Source: Myxococcus stipitatus
GTDB lineage: Bacteria; Myxococcota; Myxococcia; Myxococcales; Myxococcaceae
Assembly (NCBI RefSeq): GCF_038561935.1
Contig: NZ_CP102770.1
Span: forward strand, 6,138,001 to 6,202,000
Length of the DNA stretch: 64,000 bases
Direction of reading: 5' to 3'
How positions within the stretch are numbered: position 1 is the stretch's first letter; the number at the start of each line of letters is the position of its first letter. The notes under the pieces were generated by a model that saw only the letters and a program-made list of their open reading frames with translations, had not been told where the DNA came from and ran no database searches. Below are positions 51,889 through 60,946 of this stretch, one piece after another. Made by a program: the position numbers and the translations under genes.

Positions 51889-52968
51889 CTACGTACGCGA
51901 GCCCGGGTTCTTTCCGAAAACCTTCATCACCGCTTGCAGGTCCGCCCATGCGTTGCGCTTCTCCGCGGGATTGCGGAGCAGGTACGCCGGGTGGAAGGTG
52001 GGCATGAGCTGGATGCCCTCATAGACGCGCCACTGGCCTCGCATGCGCGTGATGGGCGTCGAGTCGCGCAGCAGCGTCTGCGCCGCGAACTTGCCGAGCG
52101 CCACGACGACGCGAGGCTGGATGGACGCCAGCTGCGCGCGGAGGAACGGCTCACACGCGGCGATTTCATCCGGCTCCGGATTGCGGTTGCCCGGAGGACG
52201 GCACTTCACCACGTTGCAGATGTAGACGTCGTCGCGACCGAAGCCCATCGCTTCAATCATCTTCGTCAGCAGCGCGCCCGCCGCGCCGACGAAGGGCACG
52301 CCCTGCAAGTCCTCTTGTTCGCCCGGACCCTCACCCACGAACACCAGCTCCGCGCGAGGATTGCCCGTCCCGAACACGATGTTCTTGCGACCCGAGCACA
52401 GCTTGCAGCGCTGGCAGTCGCCCAGCTCTCGGCGGATCTGGTCCAACGTCGGCCGATCTCCACCCACCACAGCCGGCGCCGCGCGAGGCACCTCCAGGAG
52501 CGTCCCCGTCGGCGAGGGTCCCACCGGTCGAGCAGCCGGTGCACGCGCCGCGAGCGGCGGACGAGGCGCTGCTGTCTCCGGATGCGGCACGGGGCCAGCA
52601 GGCCCCTGGCGCGGTGGCTCCATCGCGGCGAGAGGACGCGTCGCGGGCACTCCAGCCGGGACGGCGGGACGCGTGGGCAGCGGAGCCTTCGGCTCGGGGC
52701 CTGTCGAGGACACGGGCCCTCGCTCGGGCATCGCGACAGGAGCCGGGGTGGGAGCGGCGGGCCTCGCGGGCACCGAGGGCTCGCCCGCTCCCGTGGCCCG
52801 CGCCAGACGCGCACGCAGGGACGGCGCGGAACGCTGCAGCTCGGCCGCGGCCTTGGCGTCCATCAGCAGCACCCGGCCAGCCGCCTCCTCCTGCCAGAGC
52901 AGGTGGCGGCGGACATCCTCCAGCACGGCGCTCAGTTCCTGCGAGGCCTCGGGCGTGTCGTCGTTCAC
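51889..52968 (-). CDS. Family 4-type uracil-DNA glycosylase with disordered N-terminal half
   Basis: Excises uracil from DNA. About 359 residues. The last 200 form the catalytic domain: Fe-S cysteines in DCQRCKLCSGRKN and CNVVKCRPPGNRNP plus ACEPFL, the active-site motif VFVGEGPGEQEDLQGVPFVG, and HPAYLLRNPAEKR. The first 160 residues include a helix (VLEDVRRHLLWQEEAAGRVLLMD) and a long Pro/Ala linker, well beyond the 190-220 residues of the family core. The start is uncertain: I use the GTG at 52968, where conserved-looking sequence begins, although no good ribosome site is seen; the frame is open to 53085. Confidence 0.88.
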   Translation of the reverse strand: MNDDTPEASQELSAVLEDVRRHLLWQEEAAGRVLLMDAKAAAELQRSAPSLRARLARATGAGEPSVPARPAAPTPAPVAMPERGPVSSTGPEPKAPLPTRPAVPAGVPATRPLAAMEPPRQGPAGPVPHPETAAPRPPLAARAPAARPVGPSPTGTLLEVPRAAPAVVGGDRPTLDQIRRELGDCQRCKLCSGRKNIVFGTGNPRAELVFVGEGPGEQEDLQGVPFVGAAGALLTKMIEAMGFGRDDVYICNVVKCRPPGNRNPEPDEIAACEPFLRAQLASIQPRVVVALGKFAAQTLLRDSTPITRMRGQWRVYEGIQLMPTFHPAYLLRNPAEKRNAWADLQAVMKVFGKNPGSRT

Positions 52969-53140
52969 GGTGACTGATCGGTAGCGGACGGAACGCCCGG
53001 GCGCAAGGAAGCGGACGCCCATCCCGCGAGTCCACGCGGAGCGAGGGCGAGCCCGCCATCCCTCCTGGGTCGGCTCGGCCCGCACATCGCGTCACAGGCC
53101 TGTCGCGCGCCCGTCCGGGCCTTCCTCGCGATGCGGCTTC

Positions 53141-54373
53141 TCACCCCGCCGGAGGACGCCGCTCCACCAGGAGCAACTCGAGGATGCCCCGGGCCACGAC
53201 GTCCTTGCTCCCCTGAAGCTCCCGAGGCGCCCCGGCCCGCGTCAACACCGTCACCCGATTGGTGTCCGTGCCAAAGCCCGCGCCCGGCGCCGTCACGTCA
53301 TTGGCGACAATCGCGTCCAGCCCCTTGCGCTCCAGCTTCTCGCGTGCGTGCTCGAGCACCCGCTCCGTCTCGGCGGCGAAGCCCACCAGCACTGGACGAC
53401 GAGACAGCCCGGAGACCTTCCGCGAGGCCTCGGCCAGCACATCCGGCGTGCGCACCAGCCGCAGGGTCTCCGGCCCGTCCACGCTGCCCTTCTTCACCTT
53501 CTGCGCCGCGCGCAGCTCCGGCCGCCAGTCGCTCACGGCGGCCGTGGCGATGAACACGTCGGCCTCCGCCACGCGCCCCAGCACCTCGCGCGCCATCTCG
53601 TCGGCGGTGACGACGTCCACCACCTCCAACCCCGAGCGGTCCACGCCCCCCACCGGCCCCAACACCACCGTCACCGACGCGCCCAGCTCCCGAGCCGCCT
53701 GCGCCAGCGCCATTCCCATCTTCCCCGTGGAGGGATTGGAGATGAACCGGACCGGGTCCAGGAACTCACGCGTGGGCCCCGCCGTCAGCAGCACCCGCTT
53801 GCCCGCCAAGGGGCCGGGCGCGAAGCGCGCCGCCACGGCCGCGGCGATGGCGGGCACATCCGCCAGACGTCCCTCGCCCACGTCGCCACAGGCCAGGAGC
53901 CCCGCCCCGGGCCCCACCATGGTGAAGCGCGAGTGCGACAGCAACGCCGCTACATTCTCCTGCGTCATCGCGTTGTCCCACATGGCCACGTTCATCGCCG
54001 GGGCCAGGACCACGGGCCCTCGGAACGCGAGGAGCGAGGTCGTCACCGCGTCATTGGCCATGCCCGCGCGCAGCCGCGCCATCAGGTCCGCCGTGGCGGG
54101 CGCAACGACGAAGGCATGCGCCCAGCGCGCCAGGTCCAGGTGCCCGAAGTTCCCCTCTTGAGAGGGGTCGAAGTAGTCAGTCAGTACGGGGTGCCCGCTG
54201 AGCGCCTGGAAGGTGAGCGGCGTGACGAACTGCCGAGCGCCCTCCGTCATGGCCACGCGCACCTCGGCGCCCGCGCGCTGCAGCTCGCGAACGAGCTCAC
54301 AGGCCTTGTACGCGGCGATGCCACCGCCGACGCCGACCACGATGCGACGGCCCTTCAATGCCGATGCGTCCAT
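53141..54373 (-). CDS. coaBC: Bifunctional phosphopantothenoylcysteine decarboxylase / phosphopantothenate-cysteine ligase
   Basis: Two consecutive steps of coenzyme A synthesis. 410 residues. CoaC domain (about 1-185): GVGGGIAAYKACELVREL for FMN, active His in GNFGHLDLARWAH, APAMNVAMWDN, and the catalytic Cys in GPGAGLLACGDVGEGR. CoaB domain (about 190-405): LLTAGPTREFLDPVRFISNPSTGKMG, IATAAVSDWRP, and KKGLDAIVAND-like ERKGLDAIVANDV. Normal length and order. ATG at 54373, 55 nt after the large repeat protein gene. Confidence 0.97.
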   Translation of the reverse strand: MDASALKGRRIVVGVGGGIAAYKACELVRELQRAGAEVRVAMTEGARQFVTPLTFQALSGHPVLTDYFDPSQEGNFGHLDLARWAHAFVVAPATADLMARLRAGMANDAVTTSLLAFRGPVVLAPAMNVAMWDNAMTQENVAALLSHSRFTMVGPGAGLLACGDVGEGRLADVPAIAAAVAARFAPGPLAGKRVLLTAGPTREFLDPVRFISNPSTGKMGMALAQAARELGASVTVVLGPVGGVDRSGLEVVDVVTADEMAREVLGRVAEADVFIATAAVSDWRPELRAAQKVKKGSVDGPETLRLVRTPDVLAEASRKVSGLSRRPVLVGFAAETERVLEHAREKLERKGLDAIVANDVTAPGAGFGTDTNRVTVLTRAGAPRELQGSKDVVARGILELLLVERRPPAG

Positions 54374-54428
54374 GCGGCTTCCTAATGCGCACGCCCTCCG
54401 GCTCGCAACCCGCGCCGCGAGGTGACGC

Positions 54429-57401
54429 TCACTGCCCCAGCGTCACTTCACCTCGGGAGGGGACATCCACCACCCGCACCTCGGGGCCACCGGGTGTCTG
54501 CACGTGGAACGCGCCCCACACCACCGTGTAGCGACCCGGGCGCAGCCCCGTGACGACGACCTGCTCGGAGGTCGGCTGGTAGACGAGCTGCGCCCAGCGC
54601 GAGCGCAGCAGCTCCTGCGCGGAGGCGCTGGCCGCCACGGCGACCTCTCCCGCCACCAACCACAGGGCCTTGCCTCGCTCGGGAGTCTTCAGCTGAATCG
54701 AGAGCGACGCGGTCCCCGGCGCCGGCCCGAGGTCGAGGCGCATCTCCGTGCCTTCCACCTGAGCAATCAACGCCTGCTCTCCGTTGGCCTCGCGCCCCGT
54801 GTTCAACAAGAAGCGATAGTTGCCCGGGGACACCTCCACCGAGTAGCCCCCGTCCGGCCCCGTGACGATGTGCACCGGCGAGGACCGGTCTCCACTCATC
54901 GCCTGGACCTCGACGCCCGCGGCGGGCACCCCTCCCGCGAGGAACACCCGGCCGCTCAGCCGTGTCGCTTGCTTCAACGTCAGCTCCACCGACGTCTGGC
55001 TTCCTCGCGTGAGGGTCTCCGTCGCACTCAGCCGGCCCTTGCGCGCGCTCACCGCGTACTCCGCCACATAGGGCGGCGCCACCAACGTGAAGCGGCCATC
55101 CGCACCGGACATCACGGACTCATCACAAATCTCACAGGACACCACGGCATCCGCCACGGGCGCGCCATTCATGTCCCGCACCCGCCCCGTGACCGTGGGC
55201 AGGCGCTCCAGCTTCAGGTCGCCCAGGTCCGGCGACGCGGGGCGGTCCACCGTCAAGGGCTCATAGCCGGAGGCATCCACCGCGAAGATGACGCGGTCGC
55301 CCATCGTGGAGAGCGGGAGCTCGAAGCGCCCGTCGGGGCTGTCCACCACGTGCTCATCCATCCGGAAGTTGCGCACCGGCGCGCCATCGGTTCCCACCAC
55401 CCGGCCTCGGAAGAGGTCGCGCTTCTTGAGCACCACCTTCACCGGAGGCCCACCCGCCTTGCCTTCGGCACGCGCCACCTGGTCATAGCCCGAGTGACGC
55501 ACCTCCAGGCGGTAGCCCCGGTCCGGTCGAAGCGAGCGGAACTCGAAGTGCCCCCGAGCGTCGCTCGTGACGGGCTCCGCGCTCCGAGGCACCACCGACA
55601 GCGCGGCCCCCGTCACGGGAGCCCCCTGGGTGTCCACCACTTCGCCCGAGAGCGGCGCTCCCGCCTTCAGCTCCACCTCCAGCTTCAGCGTCTGCCCATC
55701 CACCACCGTGACCTTCCTCGGGTCCGAGGTCAGGTAGTCCGGATGTGAAGCCATCAGCGTGTACGTGCCCGCGGGAAGTCCGCGCATGGGCACCACGCCA
55801 TCCGGTCCCGAGGAACGGTCGCTCCGGAAGATGCCCTCCTGGTCCACCCAGAGCACCGCGTCCGCGCCCTCGACACGGCGGCCTTCGGACGACACCGTCA
55901 CCTCCACCGCGGCGTGGCCCTCCAGCGGCAGCTCCACATCGGACGCGGGCGCGGTCACCTTCACCTCGCCCCCGCCCCACTCCGAATGGTGCGCATGAAG
56001 CTCGTACAGCCCCGGCGTGGGGACACGCGCCACGAAGCGACCATCTCCATCCGCGAGCACCGTGTCACCCGTCGGCTGGACGAGCACGGACACCCGAGGC
56101 GCGGGCCGCCCGTACTCGTCCATCACCCGCCCGGTGATGAGCGTGGCACGCGTGAGCTCCAGCTCGAGTGACGTCTCGCCCTTGGCCACGCGGGCTGGCA
56201 CCTGCGCTTCCAGGAAGCCCTCCGCCTTGCCTTCCACCAGGTAGTCGCCCACCGCCAGGGGCCCCAGCTCCACCAGGGCGCCCGTCGTCCCACGCTCGCG
56301 TCGGACCAGCTCACCGCGCGACGTGAGCAGCGTCACCTCCGGGTTGGGCACGGGCTGGCCGGCCTCATCCAACACGGAGATGAAGAGCTTCCCCGCGTCC
56401 TCCAGCTCCAGCGTCACCTGCGTGACGCGCTCGCTGAGCGTCAACGTGCGCGGCACCGAACCCAAGCCCGGCGCCTCCGCCGTCACCATCAGCTCATCCG
56501 GATACAGGCCCGTGAAGCGCACGACCTCGCCCTCGGTGCGCAGCTCGCGCGCGAGGTGGTCCGCGCGCACGCGCACCGTCGCGGCCGCGGGCTTTCCATT
56601 CCGCGTGACCTGAACCTCCAAGGTGCGCGCAGGCGTCAGCTGCAGGCGGACCTGCTGAGGCCCCGCCTCCACACGAGCCTCGACGACGGGCACGTAGCCC
56701 TCCGCGGTGGCGAGGACGTAGAAGGGCCCTTCGCCCAGCCCCTCCAGCGCGAAGGCCCCATTCCCGGTGGACTCCGCCTGGAACGGCAACGGCACGCGGC
56801 GAGAGACGGCATACACGCGAGCCCCTTGCACCGCGCGCCCCGCATCATCCACCACCTGCCCTCGGATGGAGCGCAAGGGCGGCAGGTACAGGTCCACCGG
56901 CTCTCCGGGTGCCGCGCGGTCCCTCAACGCCACTCCCATTCCAGGAGCGCGGGCCCAGACGGAGAACGACACGCCCGCGAGGCGCTCGAAGCGGAAGCGC
57001 CCCTGCGCGTCGGTCATCACCGTGGCGCGTGCACTCAGGAAGCCGCGCTGCTGCTCGAGAAACGCCAGGGTATGGAGCGCGGACTCGCGCGCCGTGCAGG
57101 ACAGGAGCGCCTGGTCACAGTCCTCGCAGCGGACATCCACCAGCGTCCGCTCCGCGCTGGACGACAGGGACACCTCCGCGCCCGCAACGGGCTTGCCCGA
57201 CGCGTCGAGCACCCGGCCGGTGAGCGCCAGTCCCTCCTGCCCTCCGGAGGTCACGTCCACCGCCGAGAACTCCGGCAGCGGCTTCGTCACGGAGCCCGAG
57301 GACATCGCGGCCTCGGGCCTGGCGTCCGAGCGAGACCACAACCAGGCGGCCCCGGCCACCACCAGGGCCGACAACACCCCTATGAGAATCCAGTTGCGCA
57401 T
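54429..57401 (-). CDS. Large membrane-anchored protein of carboxypeptidase-regulatory-like repeats
   Basis: 990 residues. An N-terminal anchor (NWILIGVLSALVVAGAAWLW) is followed by about ten tandem Ig-like beta-sandwich domains of the carboxypeptidase-D-regulatory type, each opening with a V-x-G-x-V-x-D/M-x-x-G-x-P-V-x-G-A motif (for example GRVLDASGKPVAGAEVSLSS, GQVVDDAGRAVQGARVYAV, GRVRDMNGAPVADAVVSC). Such stalk-like proteins are common in myxobacteria and occur in the envelope; no enzyme domain is visible. Cys pairs (RCEDCDQ, SCEICDES) may be disulfides. Next upstream is the coiled-coil gene. Confidence 0.85.
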   Translation of the reverse strand: MRNWILIGVLSALVVAGAAWLWSRSDARPEAAMSSGSVTKPLPEFSAVDVTSGGQEGLALTGRVLDASGKPVAGAEVSLSSSAERTLVDVRCEDCDQALLSCTARESALHTLAFLEQQRGFLSARATVMTDAQGRFRFERLAGVSFSVWARAPGMGVALRDRAAPGEPVDLYLPPLRSIRGQVVDDAGRAVQGARVYAVSRRVPLPFQAESTGNGAFALEGLGEGPFYVLATAEGYVPVVEARVEAGPQQVRLQLTPARTLEVQVTRNGKPAAATVRVRADHLARELRTEGEVVRFTGLYPDELMVTAEAPGLGSVPRTLTLSERVTQVTLELEDAGKLFISVLDEAGQPVPNPEVTLLTSRGELVRRERGTTGALVELGPLAVGDYLVEGKAEGFLEAQVPARVAKGETSLELELTRATLITGRVMDEYGRPAPRVSVLVQPTGDTVLADGDGRFVARVPTPGLYELHAHHSEWGGGEVKVTAPASDVELPLEGHAAVEVTVSSEGRRVEGADAVLWVDQEGIFRSDRSSGPDGVVPMRGLPAGTYTLMASHPDYLTSDPRKVTVVDGQTLKLEVELKAGAPLSGEVVDTQGAPVTGAALSVVPRSAEPVTSDARGHFEFRSLRPDRGYRLEVRHSGYDQVARAEGKAGGPPVKVVLKKRDLFRGRVVGTDGAPVRNFRMDEHVVDSPDGRFELPLSTMGDRVIFAVDASGYEPLTVDRPASPDLGDLKLERLPTVTGRVRDMNGAPVADAVVSCEICDESVMSGADGRFTLVAPPYVAEYAVSARKGRLSATETLTRGSQTSVELTLKQATRLSGRVFLAGGVPAAGVEVQAMSGDRSSPVHIVTGPDGGYSVEVSPGNYRFLLNTGREANGEQALIAQVEGTEMRLDLGPAPGTASLSIQLKTPERGKALWLVAGEVAVAASASAQELLRSRWAQLVYQPTSEQVVVTGLRPGRYTVVWGAFHVQTPGGPEVRVVDVPSRGEVTLGQ

Positions 57402-57534
57402 GAATTCGTCACGCGGACCTTAACCCGCGGCCGGGCCGGCAACGGACGATTCCCTCGGGAAATTCCGCGCGAGTCCTCTCCCGGACGCTCTCGCCGCCAC
57501 CCGTCCCCCGCGGAGCGACACCGTCAGGTGCTCA

Positions 57535-58020
57535 TCACTGCTTGGTGTTCGAGTCGTCCTCGAGCGCGTCCAGCCGCTTCTCCACTTTCTCGAGGCGCTC
57601 GTGGGTGGACTCGGCCACCACCCCCAGGAGCCGTGCCATGCGCCCCACGCCCGTCTCCATGCGCTGGAGCCCGCCCGACAACGCACGGACCTGACCCACG
57701 GCCGACTCCATGGTCGTCATCATGGCGTCCATGTTCTCGCGCATGACGTTCATGCTCTGCTGCATGGCGTTCATGCTTTCGCGCATCGAGCCCATGTTCG
57801 TCAGCGTAGAGCTCATCGCCGACGCCAGGATTCGCGTGTGCATCCGCGTGGACTGCATCTCCTCGCGAAGCTCCGCCACCTCGCCCATCAACCGCACCAG
57901 CACATCCCGACCCGCCGCCCGCGCCATTCGACCTCCCACCTGGGTTCGGCGAGACCGTACCCGTGGGGTCTGACGTGTCCCGGCGGCGGAAGCAGATGGA
58001 CGGCGGCTGCGCGGACTCAT
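57535..58020 (-). CDS. Coiled-coil protein with methionine heptad core
   Basis: 161 residues, not recognised. A basic Arg/Ser-rich leader (1-40) is followed by a long helix. Met occupies positions 69, 76, 79, 83, 86, 90, 93, 97, 100 and 104, a strict 3-4 spacing, so both a and d positions of about four heptads are Met; later heptads (GVGRMARLLGVV, ERLEKVEKRLDALE) are ordinary. The start at 58020 lies 7 nt after the phosphatase stop with GAGGAG 10 nt upstream; a second candidate at 57927 has GGGAGG only 4 nt upstream and would remove the basic leader. Probably works with the phosphatase gene to which it is coupled. Confidence 0.72.
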   Translation of the reverse strand: MSPRSRRPSASAAGTRQTPRVRSRRTQVGGRMARAAGRDVLVRLMGEVAELREEMQSTRMHTRILASAMSSTLTNMGSMRESMNAMQQSMNVMRENMDAMMTTMESAVGQVRALSGGLQRMETGVGRMARLLGVVAESTHERLEKVEKRLDALEDDSNTKQ

Positions 58021-58027
58021 GGGGTCG

Positions 58028-59305
58028 TCACTCCTCGGCGAAGGGTTGGATGGCCTGGGCCACGGCCAGCTCCTGCCGAGCCTCGCTCAACTCGGAGTTC
58101 GTCGCACGCAGTCTGTCGCTCAACACCTGCACGAAGCTCCAGAGCATCTTCACCGCGAGGATGGACTCGCGCTTCATCAGCCCCATCAGGTCCGGACGGG
58201 AGATGACCATGGTGCGCGTGGGTTCCGTCGCGCGGACCGTCGCCGAGCGCGGCGCGTTGTCGATGAGCCCCATCTCCCCGAAGTGACCGCCCGAGCGCAG
58301 CTCCGCGATCTCCACGCCGTTCTTCTCGATGGCCACCCGGCCCCGGATGACGACGAAGAGCTCCTCGCCGGGCTGGCCCTCCACCACGATTTCGCGCCCC
58401 GCGGGATAGGTGCGCGTTGTGGCGATGGACAGCACCGCCGTCTGCTCCTTGTACGTGAGGTGGCGGAACAGCGGAATCTTGCGCAACGCCTCCATCCGCG
58501 ACTGCGCTTCGCTCGTCTCCTCGCTGGCCATGGCGGCGCTGTCGCCCGCCACCTTCACCACCACCGCGGTGATGTTGTCCTTGCCACCGCGCTCGTTGGC
58601 GATGTCGATGAGCCGCTTGGGCAGGTCCGCCGGCGCCATGCCCGAGACGATGGGCAGCATCTCCTCGTCCTCGACGTAGCCATGCAGGCCGTCCGAGCAC
58701 AGGACGAACATGTCCCCCGGCATCAGGTCCACGATGAGCGTGTCCACCTGGACAGACTCCTGGATGCCCACCGCGCGGGTGATGACGTTGCGGTACTGCG
58801 ACGTCGCCGCCTGCTCCTTCGTGATGGTGCCCGCCTTGAGCTGCGCGGCCACCAGCGTGTGGTCCTCCGTGAGCCGGTGACACTGGCCATGGCGCACCAG
58901 GTACACCCGGCTGTCACCCACGTGCCCGATGACGCCCTTGTTGCCGCCCACCGCCAGGCAGACGAAGGTCGTCCCCATGCCTCGCTTGGTGGAGTCCGTC
59001 ATGGCGGTCCGGTAGATGTCCGCGCACGCGCGCTGGACCGCCACCTCCACCAACGCCGCCGCCGCGGACCGGCTGTCCGCCGTGGGGTTGTTGCCCAGGT
59101 CCTTCAGCAGGTGCTTGTTCGCGGTGATGTGCTGCTTGACGACCTCGGTCGCGCGGTTGCTGGCGACCTCGCCCGCCGCGTGCCCTCCCATCCCATCGGC
59201 AACCACGTAGAGCCCGAGCGGCGCGTCCACCAGCATCGCGTCTTCGTTGTGCTGCCGCTTGCGGCCGACGTCGGTCAGTCCGAAGGCTTCTGTGGTCAAG
59301 GCCAC
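58028..59305 (-). CDS. PP2C-family Ser/Thr phosphatase fused to a cyclic-nucleotide-binding domain
   Basis: 425 residues. PP2C domain about 1-250: TDVGRKRQHNEDAMLVD, VADGMGGHAAGEVAS, GHVGDSRVYLVRHG, LCSDGLHGYVEDEEM and GGKDNITAVVVKV, with all metal-binding Asp residues. cNMP domain about 285-400: FRHLTYKEQTAVLSIA, GQPGEELFVVIRGRVAI, then the phosphate-binding cassette HFGEMGLIDNAPRSATVRA, in which both the Glu and the Arg are kept, so binding of cAMP or cGMP is plausible. The GTG at 59305 has GGGAG 8 nt upstream. Together with the FHA gene upstream it suggests a Ser/Thr-phosphorylation switch. Confidence 0.92.
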   Translation of the reverse strand: MALTTEAFGLTDVGRKRQHNEDAMLVDAPLGLYVVADGMGGHAAGEVASNRATEVVKQHITANKHLLKDLGNNPTADSRSAAAALVEVAVQRACADIYRTAMTDSTKRGMGTTFVCLAVGGNKGVIGHVGDSRVYLVRHGQCHRLTEDHTLVAAQLKAGTITKEQAATSQYRNVITRAVGIQESVQVDTLIVDLMPGDMFVLCSDGLHGYVEDEEMLPIVSGMAPADLPKRLIDIANERGGKDNITAVVVKVAGDSAAMASEETSEAQSRMEALRKIPLFRHLTYKEQTAVLSIATTRTYPAGREIVVEGQPGEELFVVIRGRVAIEKNGVEIAELRSGGHFGEMGLIDNAPRSATVRATEPTRTMVISRPDLMGLMKRESILAVKMLWSFVQVLSDRLRATNSELSEARQELAVAQAIQPFAEE

Positions 59306-59375
59306 CGCGAACACTCCCGTGTGTGACTGTAGGCGACTCCGCACGTTACGCAGGCCGCTTGAGACGTGGCAAGGC

Positions 59376-59888
59376 TCAGGGAGCCATCCTCGCGGCCAGC
59401 ATCCTGACAAAGCCGCTTGGTGTGTAGAACACGAGCTCCACCTGACCGAACCGCATCCGCGCGCCATCCTCCACGGACACGGCCTTGCGGGGGGTGAGGC
59501 GAACCCCGCCCAGCCACGAACCATTCTTGGAGCCGGCGTCTGTTAGCAAGAATTTTGCTTGAGACTCGTCCCGAGCCAACCAGGCGTGGAAGCGAGAGAC
59601 ACTGCTGTCGTCCAGCACCACGTCGTTGTTGCCCGTCCGCCCCACCGTGACGCCCCGGCCAAACGCGTTCGTCTGGGACTTCAGCACCGAGAATACCACG
59701 GGCTCCGTGGCCCCCAGCGTCGGCGGACCGGCGTTCGTCACCGTCTTCAGCCGGTACTCCTCCTGCTCCTCCACCCGCTCCCCCGCCACCGCCGGCGTGA
59801 AGACGAGCAACGCGGGCGGCAGACGCCGCTCGAGGTCCCCCCGATTGCGCAGGTACCTCGATACATGGGCGCTCAAGAGCTCGGGCAT
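59376..59888 (-). CDS. FHA-domain protein
   Basis: 170 residues. C-terminal FHA domain (about 60-155) with the phosphothreonine-binding signatures VTVGRTGNNDVVLDD, SSVSRFHAWL and DAGSKNGSWLGGVRL. The N-terminal 55 residues are helical and unassigned. FHA proteins read Thr-phosphorylated partners; the PP2C-cNMP gene 70 nt downstream is a natural counterpart, although no Ser/Thr kinase gene is in the window. Confidence 0.9.
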   Translation of the reverse strand: MPELLSAHVSRYLRNRGDLERRLPPALLVFTPAVAGERVEEQEEYRLKTVTNAGPPTLGATEPVVFSVLKSQTNAFGRGVTVGRTGNNDVVLDDSSVSRFHAWLARDESQAKFLLTDAGSKNGSWLGGVRLTPRKAVSVEDGARMRFGQVELVFYTPSGFVRMLAARMAP

Positions 59889-59935
59889 AGGGGGCGCGGG
59901 AGGAGGGAATCCCGCGAGCCCAGTCTACGCCGACT

Positions 59936-60541
59936 TCACCGCCAATCCACGAACAACCCGAGCGCCGGGCCACCCACATAGCCGCGGCCCAGGTAGCGCC
60001 GCTTGAGTCCGAAGGGCTCGCCGTAGCTCGCCGCGAGGCCCACGGCCATCTTCTCGAACTGGTAGCCGACCTGGATGCGCCCCTCGACGATGCCAGCCAC
60101 GTTCTTGTCGGCGGGGGAGCCGTCGAAGTGGGCGCCGTAGAAGACAGGCCCGCCGGTGACCTGGAAGCCCCAGTGCACGCTGTTGGGGAGGTGGTTGCGG
60201 TAGCCGATGCCCACCTGCCCGGTGTGCTCATAGTACGAGCCGAGCTTCGTCTCCGGCTTGCCCGTCACGGGGTCCGGCATGGCGAGGCCCCACCCCAGCC
60301 CCCCCTCGAGCAGGAAGACGAAGGCGTCCTTCCGGTCCTGGAAGAAGGTCCACTGCCACTGCACCTTCAAGCGGGGGGTGATGAGGTCCTCCCGGAGCGA
60401 CGCACCCAGCCACACACCCCGAGGCAGCAAGGACGTCGTCGGAGAGCGGTGCTCGCGGACCGGAGGGGCGTCGGTCTGCGCCTGGGCGGTGGGAACAAGA
60501 CCCAGGGTCAAGGTCAACAGGGCGAGGAGCTTGCGGTGCAT
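59936..60541 (-). CDS. Outer-membrane beta-barrel-like protein
   Basis: 201 residues. Signal peptide MHRKLLALLTLTLGLVPTAQAQ, then alternating amphipathic strands (VWLGASLREDLITPRLKVQWQWTFF, AFVFLLEGGLGWGLAM, TGQVGIGYRN, VHWGFQVTGGPVFYGAHF, VAGIVEGRIQVGYQF, MAVGLAASYGEPF) and a final aromatic strand GLFVDWR, as in small 8-stranded barrels. Substrate or role unknown. The ATG at 60541 has GGGAAGA about 8 nt upstream; the ATG at 60550 is an alternative. Confidence 0.8.
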   Translation of the reverse strand: MHRKLLALLTLTLGLVPTAQAQTDAPPVREHRSPTTSLLPRGVWLGASLREDLITPRLKVQWQWTFFQDRKDAFVFLLEGGLGWGLAMPDPVTGKPETKLGSYYEHTGQVGIGYRNHLPNSVHWGFQVTGGPVFYGAHFDGSPADKNVAGIVEGRIQVGYQFEKMAVGLAASYGEPFGLKRRYLGRGYVGGPALGLFVDWR

Positions 60542-60684
60542 GAGAGTCATCTTCCCGTCATGGAGCGGAGCGCTTGTCAACGAAGTGTTGGGTTGGCTAT
60601 GACGCGTTCGTTACCTGCGGATGGGCACGGGGCCAGGCCATGTCTGGAGCCACCCGCCGTGGGGCACAAGGAGCGGGACACCGC

Positions 60685-60885
60685 ATGCCAGTCGTGACAG
60701 TCCGGGCCAGCAACAAGCAGAGCTCGGGAAAATTCGACACCCTGGTCCGCAAGGCCACGGAGAAAGCCTCCGACCTGCTGGAGCAGAGTGATCGAGTGCT
60801 TGTGGTCTACGAAAAGGGATGCGCGAGCATCTACTACGAGGGTGACAGCGCTCAGCCGCTCCCCTCCCCTGCTTCCCGCGCCTGA
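60685..60885 (+). CDS. Small conserved-looking hypothetical protein
   Basis: 66 residues, not recognised. It is basic in the middle (RASNKQSSGKFDTLVRKATEKASDLLEQSDRVLVVYEKG), probably one helix flanked by strands, with one Cys, and no signal or membrane segment. AAGGAG precedes the ATG at 60685 by 11 nt. It sits divergent from the barrel gene and 61 nt before the DUF4349-like lipoprotein gene. Confidence 0.6.
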   Translation: MPVVTVRASNKQSSGKFDTLVRKATEKASDLLEQSDRVLVVYEKGCASIYYEGDSAQPLPSPASRA

Positions 60886-60946
60886 GCGAGGGAACGCAAC
60901 TCCCAGCAGGCGTGTCCAGAGAGGCACCTCTTCTCGAAGGACATCC

